From Rhynchopus euleeides (taxonomy: Eukaryota; Euglenozoa; Diplonemea; Diplonemida; Diplonemidae), in the NCBI GenBank assembly GCA_963210315.1, contig OY723251.1, positions 1,922,001 through 1,986,000 of the forward strand: 64,000 nucleotides of DNA. Reading direction: 5' to 3'. The position numbers were made by a program, and so were the translations under genes. Of this stretch, positions 20,801 to 29,844 are shown piece by piece (the first letter of the stretch is position 1; every line of letters starts with the position of its first letter). Below the pieces are notes generated by a model. That model was not told where the DNA came from and ran no database searches. It saw only the letters and a list, made by a program, of their open reading frames with translations.

Positions 20801-23504
20801 GAAGCACGTGGAGGTGGAGTTGCGTCAGGGAACGGCTGGATCAGCACACGTGGAGGAGGTGCTGAGGGTGGGCGAGCTGATTGCATGCGCGATGCTGCAG
20901 GCACAAACGTGGCAGGGAGTGCTGGGCACAGAGCGAGTGCGCCTGTTGAAGGAGGACAACGTGGGCAACGGCGAGGCGGACGAGGCGTTCCGGCTCCTGC
21001 CCTTCCGTGTGGAGAGCTTCGAGGACGACAGCAGCGCGTTTGCATTCCGGCACAAGAGTCTTGGCGAGTTCCTTGTGGCGCGGCGGCTGGCACGGGAGGG
21101 CGGTGTGGCCGACACGCTTGGGTCAAAGGTGCGCAGGGCCTTCAGCCAGGATGCGCCGAACGTATTGCAGTACTTCACGGACACGGTGCTCGCATGTGGA
21201 GGCGACGCGCGCGAGACAAAGGTGACGGCCGAGCTGCTGCCGCTGGTCCTAGCAACAGGGGATCCTGGCGGTGACGCGGTATCGCGAGCGGCTGCTTCCA
21301 ATGCCATGGCCCTCGCCGCGCGTACACGACATGCGTTCAGCTGCGATCTAACGGGTGTGCTTGTGCAGGACAGCGATCTGCGCCACGCACGCCTGTGTAG
21401 GGCTGTGCTCAAAGAGAGCCGCTTCCACAAATGCTGGCTGGAGCACGCTTTCTTCGAAGGTGTCGATCTCACAGACTCTGACTGGGAGGGCTCCTCCTTC
21501 GGTGCCCCTCTCCCGCCTCTGTTGGGCCACGCCGAGCGTGTGCTGAGCGTGACTGTCACACCAGACGGATCGAAGATCATCTCAGGATCTCTCGACAAGA
21601 GCGTTCGTGTCTGGGATACAGCAACAGGGAAGGAGCTGCTGAAGCTTGAAGGCCACACCTCTGCCGTTCAAAGCGTGACTGTCACAGCAGACGGATCGAA
21701 GATCATCTCAGGATCTCGCGACAAGAGCGTTCGTGTCTGGGATGCATCAACAGGGAAGGAGCTGCTGAAACTTGAAGGACACACGTCTGCCGTTCAAAGC
21801 GTGGCTATCACACCAGACGGATTGACACTTGTCTCAGGGTCACGTGACAAGAGCGTTCGTGTCTGGGATACATCAACAGGGAAGGAGTTGCAGAAGCTGG
21901 ATGGCCACATGTACGCGATTCAAAGCGTGGCGGTTGCACCAGACGGGTCGAAAATCATCTCGGGAGCTGAGGACAAGATCATGCGTGTCTGGGATGTATC
22001 AACAGGGAAGGAGCTGCAGAAGATTGAAGGCCATACGTCCGCCGTTCAAAGCGTGACTGTCACACCAGACGGATTGAAAATCATTTCAGGATCTGGCGAA
22101 GGGAGCATTCATGTCTGGGATACATCAACAGGGAAGGAGCTGCAGAAGCTTGAAGGCCACACCTCGGCCGTTCAAAGCGTGACTGTCACACCAGACGGAT
22201 CGAAGATCATCTCGGGATCTGGCGACGACAGCGTTCGTGTCTGGGATGCATCAACAGGGAAGGAGCTGCAGAAGCTTGAAGGCCACACCTCCTGTGTGCA
22301 TACCGTTGCTGTCGCACCAGACGGATCGAAGGTCGTCTCAGGATCTCGCGACAGGAGCATTCGTGTCTGGGACGCATCAACAGGGAAGGAGGTGCAGACA
22401 CTTGAAGGCCATACGGACAATGCTAACGCTGTGGCTGTCACGCCAGACGGATCGATGATCATCTCAGGGTCTGACGACAACAGCATTCGTGTCTGGGATA
22501 CAGCAACAGGGAAGGAGCTGCTGAAGCTTGAAGGCCACCCCGACCCTGTTGACACCGTGACTGTCACACCAGACGGATCGAAGATCATATCAGGATCTCG
22601 CGACCATTGCGTTCGTGTCTGGGATGCGTCAACAGGGAAGGAGCTGCAGAAGCTTGAAGGACACGTCTCCACCGTTCAAAGCGTGACTGTCACACCAGAC
22701 GGATCAAAGATCATCTCCGGATCATACGACACCAGCGTTCGTGTCTGGGATGCATCAACAGGTAAGGAGCTGCAGAAGCTGGATGGCCACACCTCCTTGG
22801 TTAACACCGTGACTGTCACAGCAGACGGATCGAAGATCGTCTCAGGATCTCACGACGAGAGCGTTCGTGTCTGGGATGCAGCAACAGGGGCGGAGCTGCT
22901 GAAGCTTGAAGGCCACACCTCCTTTGTTACCAGCGTGGTTGTCACACCAGACGGGGCGAAGATCATCTCAGGGTCCTTTGACAACAGTATTCGCGTCTGG
23001 GATGCAGCAACAGGGAAGGGGCTGCATATTCTTGAAGGCCACACCTCCTTCGTTAACACCGTGGCCGTCACACCAGACGGATCGAACATAATCTCAGGAT
23101 CCTCCGACAACAGCATTCGAGTCTGGGATACATCAACAGGGAAGGAGCTGCAGAAGCTGGATGGCCACACCACCTATGTTAGCACCGTGGCTGTCACCCC
23201 AGACGGATCGAAGATCATCTCAGGATCCTCCGACAACAGCATCCGTGTGTGGGATACAGCAACAGGGAAGGGGTTGCAGAATTTTGAAGGCCACACCGGG
23301 GCTGCGCGCAGCTTACCCGTGGCGCCAGGCGAATCCAAGAGTACTTCCGTTTGTGATAGCAACACGACCCGCATCTGTGCCGCACCTTGGCGTCTGGCGT
23401 CTCTGATAGGTAGTGGACCCGTCGTGCCTGTGCCCCTTCAATGTGTAGGTATCGACACCGTGACACCACCCGATGTGCGCCATTTGCTTGGCGGCGCTCG
23501 GTAG
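17844..23504 (+). CDS. ART-NACHT-WD40 STAND protein (NLR-like)
   Basis: An 1,886-residue intronless frame. It begins MGASASVQ, a good N-myristoylation signal (Gly2, Ser6), so membrane attachment is likely. Residues about 10-110 are ankyrin-like (ADPYTGRMLLHEVLQLA, DGEGRTPVWYAM). Residues about 380-470 carry ADP-ribosyltransferase R-S-E signatures: FRGI, AFTSTT and QEAELLYD (the ExE pair). The NACHT P-loop is GDGGTGKTS at residue 595; Walker B is VVVILDSLDEVGL at about 676. A short pentapeptide-like patch (LTGVLVQDSDLRHARLC) precedes 14 WD40 units from residue 1228, then a degenerate 15th. By family logic NACHT would oligomerise, the propellers would sense a ligand and the ART would modify a target with ADP-ribose. 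That mode of action is inferred. It could be an immune or self-recognition receptor. No neighbour suggests a partner. Confidence 0.9.
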   Translation: MGASASVQDHGAPWWGSTREVQEALEGGKWQQLLEQHNADVKAADPYTGRMLLHEVLQLACRGVAGAAEAAACLVGCGAASAPDGEGRTPVWYAMQHRDEGTRSALLEALEVQVKEMQAEVASRLRHFITDEWPCLMKRVATAADARTASEAPQQQGHSQAQPPPHEPRTHKPTDKDKTNDRLQNHVDGRKICFTRNDKACATPLLEWLVQLLEVQPDLGYRAEHVTSMLLGLRFVVQRVLRRVEATPDAIEDWMAVDDWFEHLCAGYLFTCDCVEYRIDSATGDLVCKAEGVPIVDKYHEEFTDGCVLTNHGAKYVRPALYFGMNQAMRTIGLSKEVRESAAGSVFELDPAPAQLHVIETFQPLIAKLTRLIRSRRASLTTVFRGINVNVSAQYKVGTSVVWNAFTSTTREQDVAKDFMYGKAGTFFVIVAKQGAAEVGFASVFPQEAELLYDSNIEFRVQWKLSPTLLRMVGQPFDVIVMQEEVAGDDNAVLSGSGTQVQAHAHAHAQPRLATSGTTYSVAEQVEAVRKVLQHTASLFAEFLDGYVEGRVGDDTHVPEAETRMLLHEVDEWLAADGHGEEVGGIPRHPLCLVGDGGTGKTSAAVAVLCHLLQEKGDAGVPARQRKKPVFPVFAALPAIGVATVTTRGGIDEFIRKSFGLEEAALEHLSRAYDVVVILDSLDEVGLTQEGLDGAYKASGGEGVMRLHPWCAKQCSVIVTTRGEYLKSVGHTPSQICGSGTRSLYMQPFTQADAVTYISKVRAAQVAKAEQQRVDVCFTADDQRQLADTVRPCEGADTMVPFRDRAVMVAIVERAWVLAGGDGISSDSVSEATHTAAADQPAEETHETAVEGASAGNGVCGNENDGGVQAAAEAVMLALEGRGGHPAAASVPLRDVLVALSQQVGFLEQRKAGQRAAKKITAPLEQLVAEPVLPHTVADAEMAVLSQLRNPFLLHMACYAQRELSSCGIQAQQCLSDVAVYEAYLQKHVEVELRQGTAGSAHVEEVLRVGELIACAMLQAQTWQGVLGTERVRLLKEDNVGNGEADEAFRLLPFRVESFEDDSSAFAFRHKSLGEFLVARRLAREGGVADTLGSKVRRAFSQDAPNVLQYFTDTVLACGGDARETKVTAELLPLVLATGDPGGDAVSRAAASNAMALAARTRHAFSCDLTGVLVQDSDLRHARLCRAVLKESRFHKCWLEHAFFEGVDLTDSDWEGSSFGAPLPPLLGHAERVLSVTVTPDGSKIISGSLDKSVRVWDTATGKELLKLEGHTSAVQSVTVTADGSKIISGSRDKSVRVWDASTGKELLKLEGHTSAVQSVAITPDGLTLVSGSRDKSVRVWDTSTGKELQKLDGHMYAIQSVAVAPDGSKIISGAEDKIMRVWDVSTGKELQKIEGHTSAVQSVTVTPDGLKIISGSGEGSIHVWDTSTGKELQKLEGHTSAVQSVTVTPDGSKIISGSGDDSVRVWDASTGKELQKLEGHTSCVHTVAVAPDGSKVVSGSRDRSIRVWDASTGKEVQTLEGHTDNANAVAVTPDGSMIISGSDDNSIRVWDTATGKELLKLEGHPDPVDTVTVTPDGSKIISGSRDHCVRVWDASTGKELQKLEGHVSTVQSVTVTPDGSKIISGSYDTSVRVWDASTGKELQKLDGHTSLVNTVTVTADGSKIVSGSHDESVRVWDAATGAELLKLEGHTSFVTSVVVTPDGAKIISGSFDNSIRVWDAATGKGLHILEGHTSFVNTVAVTPDGSNIISGSSDNSIRVWDTSTGKELQKLDGHTTYVSTVAVTPDGSKIISGSSDNSIRVWDTATGKGLQNFEGHTGAARSLPVAPGESKSTSVCDSNTTRICAAPWRLASLIGSGPVVPVPLQCVGIDTVTPPDVRHLLGGAR
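21525..23288 (+). repeat. 14 tandem WD40-coding units, exactly 126 bp each
   Basis: The Gly-His that opens each WD40 unit recurs every 126 bp from 21525 to 23289 with no indel across 14 units (14 x 126 = 1,764). The backbone (SVTVTPDGSKIISGS, SVRVWD, TGKELQKLEGH) is almost constant. Differences cluster just after the GH (TSAVQ, MYAIQ, TDNAN, PDPVD, TSFVN) and before SVRVWD (LDK, RDH, YDT, HDE, FDN). Fourteen units fit two seven-bladed propellers. Confidence 0.95.
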
Positions 23505-23708
23505 CGCACACACGGGGCGCAGTACCTCACCTGTGCGCTGCTTGTGCGGACTCCGCTTCTGCCGCATGCCACTTCATCAGACTCCGGCACGCAGACGCAC
23601 CATCCCAATGTCACTCGCGAAACGCTGAACCGCGTCGTGTCGCACACCGACGCCCTGACGCCCTGCATCGTGGCGGATGTGACGAAGGAGGCAGACTACG
23701 GCAACTGA
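23505..23708 (+). other. Open continuation of the STAND frame beyond its TAG
   Basis: After the TAG at 23502-23504 the same frame stays open for 67 codons to a TGA at 23706-23708. It reads like protein (TREVVS-type composition; for example NVTRETLNRVVSHTDALTP and CIVADVTKEADYGN). Stop read-through, a recent stop mutation or an unseen splice could explain it. Chance is also possible in GC-rich DNA. Confidence 0.4.
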
Positions 23709-24244
23709 ATGATTTGGACGATTTTTGACCGTGTTTGTAGCGTGCTCCTTGCAGTTGTGCAACAACAGTGTGTTGAGTGATACTCATGCATGAGTGGTGA
23801 GGGCAATCGGGGCGGGGGAGGAGGGGGTAGAAGCGGTGCGTGTGGCAGTGGGGGTGCGCTCTGGTGTGTTGTCCGCTGAAAATGCCTTTTCCAAAAGCGA
23901 ATTGTGTGAGTATGTCCCAACCCGTAGTGTTCGGAAACGTGCTACCTTTCCAGGTGCCACTTTTCATATTCTTCCCCACCTTGATCAGCGTGATCAGGCT
24001 TGGACTCACCTGAGTTGGGCGGCGGCGGGCTGACGGGTGACTGTGTACAATGTAAACACCCTGTGGGGGCTTGCGGCGGTTGCATTGCCTGTAGGCCATG
24101 AGCCAGGCTTTCATGGGATTGGTGGGTTGGCGAGATCCCTCAGCATCCTTGGGTGCCCCTCCCCCCCCCCTCCCCCGCGTGTGGATTTTTAATACCGTGG
24201 GCAATCACTTCTGCATTCTACCTTTTACCACCGTCCCGGGTGAC
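23709..24244. other. Intergenic, no gene seen
   Basis: Mixed DNA. The 20-mer at about 24203 (CAATCACTTCTGCATTCTAC) also occurs at 12286, which marks another dispersed repeat. No domain in any frame. Confidence 0.35.
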
Positions 24245-24460
24245 ATGGCGTGGCACTGCACGCCGCTGCACGGCAAGCTCTGCCTCGCAGCCACATGCGA
24301 CGACGGCACCGTCAGCCTGCTGGACGCCACGCCCCTCCTCTACGCCGCCGGCGCCCCGCCCCCCGAACGCCACGAGGTGCTGCTCCGCCTGACGGAGACA
24401 CCATGCTTCGCCGCACAGGGCAGGCACGGCGCCGCCGCGATGTCGGCCCGCTTCTGCCAG
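24245..24460 (+). CDS. Possible exon with WD-like segment
   Basis: The ATG at 24245 opens 72 codons (MAWHCTPLHGKLCLAATCDD, then GTVSLLDAT) that end at a good donor, CCAG|GTGGGT. The GKLCLAATCDDGTVSLLD part looks like a single WD40 blade. How it joins the frame at 24616-25103 is unclear: the obvious acceptors (after 24591 or 24615) do not keep the phase. It may be a separate remnant. Confidence 0.35.
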
Positions 24461-24615
24461 GTGGGTGGGGAGGAGGGGGAAGGGTGCGGTGTGGACCTGC
24501 TGCGCGTCGCGCGGCTGGCGGGACCTCCTGCGGCACCCTGTCCGTCGCACTGTCTGGGTGCCTGGGGCGACGGTCTCCGCAACGTCTGAAGCACTTGTCG
24601 ACGCTCTCGGTGCAG

Positions 24616-25103
24616 CTGCTGTGGCACACTCCGACCTTACAAACGTCACGCGCGCCTCGCAGCTCGACCCGTTTGTTCAAACCGCACAGACGAGCAGCAC
24701 CACAACCGCAGTGTGCACGCAGGATGCGCTCAGCACAGTGCAGACGTATGACGGGCGCTGTCTGGTTGTCAGCTGCAACGACAGGTTTGCCCTGAGCGTT
24801 GACACACGTGATGGGAAGGACTACCACACATGCGCACGTATGCCTGTGAGCACCCCGGTGCCGCGACCTGTCAGCACGCCTGCCCCGGAGACACCTGCTC
24901 CTAGCACAGCTGTGCCTGCTCTCTGTATCCATGCGGACACGCCTGCTCCTGACACAGACACAGGAGATGATGGTCTGAGTGCTGGTGCTATCGCAGGTAT
25001 CGCGATTGGCTCTGTCGTTGCCGTGGCTGTGTTGGCCATTGCACTGGTTTGGTGTGAAACGTGCTGCTGGCGACAAAGGCCACCCCAGCAACGAGCCTGT
25101 TGA
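24616..25103 (+). CDS. Exon of a probable single-pass membrane protein
   Basis: The frame that stops at 25103 encodes a Thr/Ser-rich extracellular-type region with several Cys (AVCTQDALSTVQ, GRCLVVSCNDRF), a Pro/Thr-rich stalk (PVSTPVPRPVSTPAPETPAP), a clear transmembrane helix (GAIAGIAIGSVVAVAVLAIA) and a short Cys-rich cytosolic tail. No ATG fits the start of this frame, so an upstream exon is expected. A pyrimidine/G mix ending GTGCAG at 24615 is a possible acceptor. No family recognised. Confidence 0.5.
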
Positions 25104-25385
25104 CGCATGACACCTGACGCAGATTGGACCCCTTGGCTTCTCTCGACTGTGTTGCTAGCCACTCCCCACACACACCCCCTTCACCCCTCTTCCCCTGCCG
25201 TATCTCCCCTCCCCCCATACTCTGGAACACTTGAGAGGGATCTATCTCTCTCGTAAAAAAAAGCAGCAGCACGGTCCCTCCCTCTGTGTCAGACTAACCC
25301 GCCAAAAAAGGAAAAGAGGAGAGGCGACGTAAGGCAATGCCTCCGTGCGGCAAGGAGAACACGAAACAGCGACCCCCCCCCCCTA
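25104..25385. other. Intergenic, left part of an interrupted repeat
   Basis: From 25333 (GGCAATGCCTCCGTGCGG) the sequence matches the repeat in the SET-gene intron (43770-43865). The match breaks in a C-run at 25373-25383, where two TIR elements are inserted, and resumes at about 29868. Confidence 0.75.
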
Positions 25386-26051
25386 GGCATACTTGTCCCC
25401 CCATTATGGGGAGCCCCTTTTATGCGGGAAAATAGGGGGGGTTTATGGGGCAAATCCCCCATAAAAAAATATGGGGGCCCCCATATTTCCCCCATATTCC
25501 CCCATATTCCCCCATAAAAAAGTATGGGGGAAATATGGGGGGTTTATGAAAATATGGGGGGAATATGCGGGAAATATGCGGGAAAATTGGTCCAAAATCC
25601 AGAGTGTATAGGGGGCAGTGGTCGCGCTAAATATTGGAAAAATCTCCCAAAATTTGGAAATCGGGAGCGAAAAAACGTACCTGAAAAAGGGGCTCGTTTT
25701 TGGGCGGGGAAACCGCGTTTCGTTGCATTTCCGAGCCTCGCCCGGATCGTAGTGGGGTCATTTTGAAAAAATGGGCTTGTTTGAAGACACTCAAATTTTC
25801 CGTCCTGGTTGTCTCTACAGCATGTGATCAGTAACAACCCGGGCTAGGGGTCAGGCACCTGCTCGGAAAGCAGGGACGGGAATTCCCCACTCAGCTCAAC
25901 TGCCAACAACGCCACCAAGTAGGCAAACATGTGCCAGCTTGAGTGCCACCCCTGATACGGCGAGGGTGTAGCCTGTTCAAGACACTGATGCCAGCACTGG
26001 ACGTGGGGACCCCACGAAGCATGTTGTATGTGAAACCTTGTGCACACGCTA

Positions 26052-26195
26052 TACAGGGGGGTCTGGGGGGCGGAGCCCCCCAGCCGCCGGAGGCCACGGT
26101 AGTGAGTATCTGTTCCTTGCGCCGTAGTGGGAGCGCGTGGGAGTTGCGGGCGTACAGATTCTGTGTGAGTTGGATGCGTCCTCCTGAGGCTACTG
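26052..26195 (-). repeat. Extended short GC dispersed repeat, inverted copy 3
   Basis: Reverse-complement match to 12963-13081, including the GC palindrome core and the ACAGAATCTGTACGCCC part. Confidence 0.75.
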
Positions 26196-26271
26196 AGAGT
26201 GGTCTGGGTCCCATTCGCTGATGTGAACCCAAAGGACTTGGCTACAAGACAGGCACACGCTGCAGCCTAGT

Positions 26272-26340
26272 GATACAGGGGGGTCTGGGGGGCGGAGCCC
26301 CCCAGCCGCCGGAGGCCACGGTAGTGAACATCTGTTCCGA
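26272..26340 (-). repeat. Short GC dispersed repeat, inverted copy 4
   Basis: Reverse complement of the core at 12845-12907, about 220 bp from copy 3. Confidence 0.8.
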
Positions 26341-28694
26341 GCTGAACTCGTGTGGTCGGAGCCCAGTGCTGCGCGGGAAGCAGTCACTCGGTAGGGAAGG
26401 CAAAAGGGGTGCTGAGAGTTTCATGTAAAGCGATGCTTGTGGAAGTTTGGGGAACGGCGAAAGTCAGGGCGTGAAGAGCAGCAGCCATCAAGGCCACCCA
26501 CCCACCCCCGCCCCGCGGGGCCCATTTTTTTCTCTCCCCGTCTCTGCCTTCTTTTGAATATTTGAGATCCGTGCGAAACGCCATGGGGTCACTTGCATTT
26601 TTTTGGTGCACTTTTTTCATACTGAATTGGGGTACCAAAACGTTTCGAGTTGTGGACAAATCCCTGTTTGCAAATAAAAAACGTACCTCAAAAAATCGTC
26701 GAAAATGCCGGGAGTAGGGAGTGAAGTTAGCGCGACCACTGATAGGGGGACCCTTTTCGAATTTTTTTTTCGGGGGGGGTCTATTTTGGACGTTTGAGCC
26801 CGATTTCGAAGGAATTTTTGAGTTTTGAGCCTATTTTGGGCCCTAAAACGCGTTAAAACGGGTCCCGGAATTTCCGGGAAATGGCTGATTTTTTGGCCTT
26901 GGCGAAATTTCGCCCAAACTATTGACCCAAACTGTTCTGGGCCCAAAAATCGGGTCCTGGTGGTCTGGAACTGTCCATTTTCGAAGGCAGTCGTCAAAAA
27001 ATTGCGAGGGTTCGCCCCGAATTCACTCATGTGACCCCAAAAATCAAGCAAATGAGGTTTGCTCCGGACCTTGTTGTGGGGAGAAATCGGCCAAGTGAGG
27101 TTCGGGTTGTCTCTTGTGCGAAATTCTGACAATAAAGCTCAAGTAATCAAATGCCATGACCCCAACCACAAACCCACCCCCTGCCCTCTGCCCCCCACCC
27201 CTGTGCAGGTCATGTGCCCCATCCCATCCCGTGTTGCCTTGTTGCAGATTTTCAAATTGGGAAATTTCAGGTGACCCGATGACGGTGACGTACCCCGAGG
27301 GTCTACCTGCAGGGCTCCACTTTTTTTTGCTATGCCTGCTTGCGCTTCGCTTGCCACACACCACCCTGGGGGGAGGGACAGAGGGCGGAGGGGGCTACAC
27401 ACTTACACAACCGATCCGGTCAAACAATGCCACGTCATCCCCATTGGGGTCCTGGACCGCGGCCTCTCTCCCAGCGAATTGGTGTCGTCATCAGGCAGGC
27501 TAAGTAGTTGTCTACACAGGACATTGGTTTTAAGGGGGTCTGAGTTCTGCGGAACTGGCTTCAAGGGACGCCCCCTCGTAATGACTGGGTGGATGGAGCC
27601 AAGTAATACCAGGTGGTCGGACACCGGAACTCTCGGCATTTATTAGTCGCGGGAACTGTGTCCGTGTGGTCGGGTGTGACCCCTTCCGATTCCACTGATT
27701 CCACTCTTGAACATGTAGTGTTGAAAGATACTTGGTGTTCTGATGTTTTACAGGGTACTTGACAAAGGAAAGAGGGTGGTCAGTCTTGTGATCCACCCTG
27801 AATCCTTCCTGTGAGCAGCAGATCCACAACACCTCGACTTCTTTCAGCGGCTGTATTGATATTGCCTGACACAGCAAGCATGATTCAATTGGAGGAACAA
27901 GCCTCGTACACCAGCGGCCCAAAAGGTGGATTTCATGTATGGTTTTAGGATTTCCCTTACTACTGATGGTGTAGAGACTACAAAGCCTGACCTGATGACG
28001 CCGCCATGAACCTGGGAGACACGCCGCGTGAGAAGGGACCTCGGTGCGGGGTGGCGTGAAGATCCTGCCTGAGTGCCCTCGTCGGGACCCGCGGTAAACC
28101 GTGGCGTTCCCCCCGAGGCAAGTCCAGGACGAAGGTTGCAGATAACCGCTGCACCTCTTCGTCCGAAAGGAGCTCACAGGATAGGGGAACTGCCCACATC
28201 CCACTCACGACAGCGTATCCGAAAGGTGCACTGCGCGTGTGGTGGCGGTGTCGGGTCCAGACCCACCTCGTTCCCCATGCCCGTCAGTTGTTGCCCCTCC
28301 AGGGGTGGCTGCTGTCTGGCATGGGGGGCGCCCTCCCTGCCTTGCAAGGGAAAATGTAGAACGGCATGCTGCCCGTTTCTTCATTTTTCACCTTGCCTGG
28401 TAGGGGGGGAACCTCTCACGAGGCAAAAAAGAGGAACGGCATGCTGCCCGTTGACTCATTTTTGCCTCGAGGGGGTAAAATATGCGGAAAGGACTAAAAT
28501 CCCGCATATTTTCTCCAGCCAAAAATAGCAGGAAATCCCGCGTATTCCCCCATAAATCTACCATATTTCATCGTATTTCCCCCATATTTCCGTCATAATC
28601 CCCCCATATTCCACCCGTCGCGATATGCGGGACCTTTTAGGGGCTGAATCGGGGGGAAAATGGCTTCCCCATAAAGGGGGGACAAGTATGCCTA

Positions 28695-29842
28695 GGGGGG
28701 GTCAAATGCCACCCTTTTACGTGGACAAACACGATTTTTCAAAAAACCGGCGCAGAGGCCCCAAAGCCCCCGTAAACCCTCCAAACCCCCCCAGATCGGT
28801 CCGGAAACCCATCGAACCCCACTTTTCCACCATTCCGGGCACCTCAGGTGCCCGAATTGGGGTACCTAAATTTTGTGCCACCGTTTGGTACCGGACAGTG
28901 CCACTGTGTGGGAGGTTGGAAAAGAAAATGCCCCAACACACCACATCTGAGGGTTGCAATACATGTTGCTTGCCAACCACGTCATCCGGTGGGTGTCAGG
29001 CGCTATGTAGGTGGCATTAGCCAGGTCTTCGATGTGTTCTGGCTTGTATATGTACCTCCCTGCCACCATGCACCGGGAGGCTGCCTGTAGGTACGGAACA
29101 AGTCCAGATGGTCGTGTGATTCCTGTGCAGCAGTGCTCCACAACCGGGATGTGTTGACAACGACTGTTGCAACACGAGCTGTACATTCCGGGAACACACG
29201 AAGTGCGCTGTCGTGGTACCCATTGTGCCAGAATTGGTAGTTGCTGCGGTCTACTTTGCCTGGCCCAAGAGCACTGGTACTGAACGGTGCAATATGCGTG
29301 GCGAGGTGAATGCAACGGAAGGGCGCAAAGTCAATACAGCTCTCGGATGGCGGGTGGTGGTGCCACTAGTGTGTGACGTTCACTCGAGGATACAACGCAT
29401 CACAATGAATCAGCAACCGTGGACCGAGTACAATACGCTCTCTGTGGCTGGTGTGGGGGACAAAGGCAGTGCCTGTGCCGCAGGCAGGGAGGTACATATA
29501 CAAGCCAGAACACATCGAAGACCTGGCTCATGCCACCTACATAGCGCCTGACACCCACCGGATGACGTGGTTGGCAAGCAACATGCATTGCAACCCTCAG
29601 ATGTGGTGTGTTGGGGCATTTTCTTTTCCAACCTCCCACACAGTGGCACTGTCCGGTACCAAACGGTGGCACAAAATTTAGGTACCCCAATTCGGGCACC
29701 TGAGGTGCCCGGAATGGTGGAAAAGTGGGGTTCGATGGGTTTCCGGACCGATCTGGGGGGGTTTGGAGGGTTTACGGGGGCTTTGGGGCCTCTGCGCCGG
29801 TTTTTTGAAAAATCGTGTTTGTCACCCCCGTTTGACCCCCCC
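28695..29842. mobile_element. 1,148-bp foldback element G, copy 1
   Basis: Starts GGGGGGGTCAAATGCC and ends with the approximate complement (TTTGACCCCCCC), with TA on both sides. The two arms (about 370 bp each, 28695-29063 and 29481-29842) are near-perfect inverted repeats around a 420-bp centre. The left TA is shared with element F, which lies directly before it. A near-identical copy of equal length is at 62089-63236. Arms carry an open stretch (CNPQMWCVGAFSFPTSHT on the reading side), but no transposase domain is recognised. Confidence 0.88.
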
Positions 29843-29844
29843 TA

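Larger units (their letters stand above)
25386..28692. mobile_element. 3.3-kb TIR element F with TA target duplication
   Basis: Left end GGCATACTTGTCCCCCC then ATTATGGGGA. The right end carries the complement (TCCCCATAAAGGGGGGACAAG then TATGCC). TA flanks both ends (25384-25385, 28693-28694), as in Tc1/mariner-type insertions. Near the ends are many ATATGGGGG/CCCCCATAT words. Inside are two inverted copies of the short GC repeat and a block (26740-27060) related to 40180-40550. Open frames on the minus strand at 27530-28204 are not recognisable, so no transposase can be claimed. Confidence 0.75.

Noticed and set aside
27530-28204. Minus-strand frame in element F as a transposase
   Set aside because: No catalytic triad or known DNA-binding motif could be seen, so the call would be a guess.
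28866-29315. Minus-strand open frame in element G as a gene
   Set aside because: It crosses arm and centre, has no recognised domain, and its arm part is duplicated by the inverted repeat.
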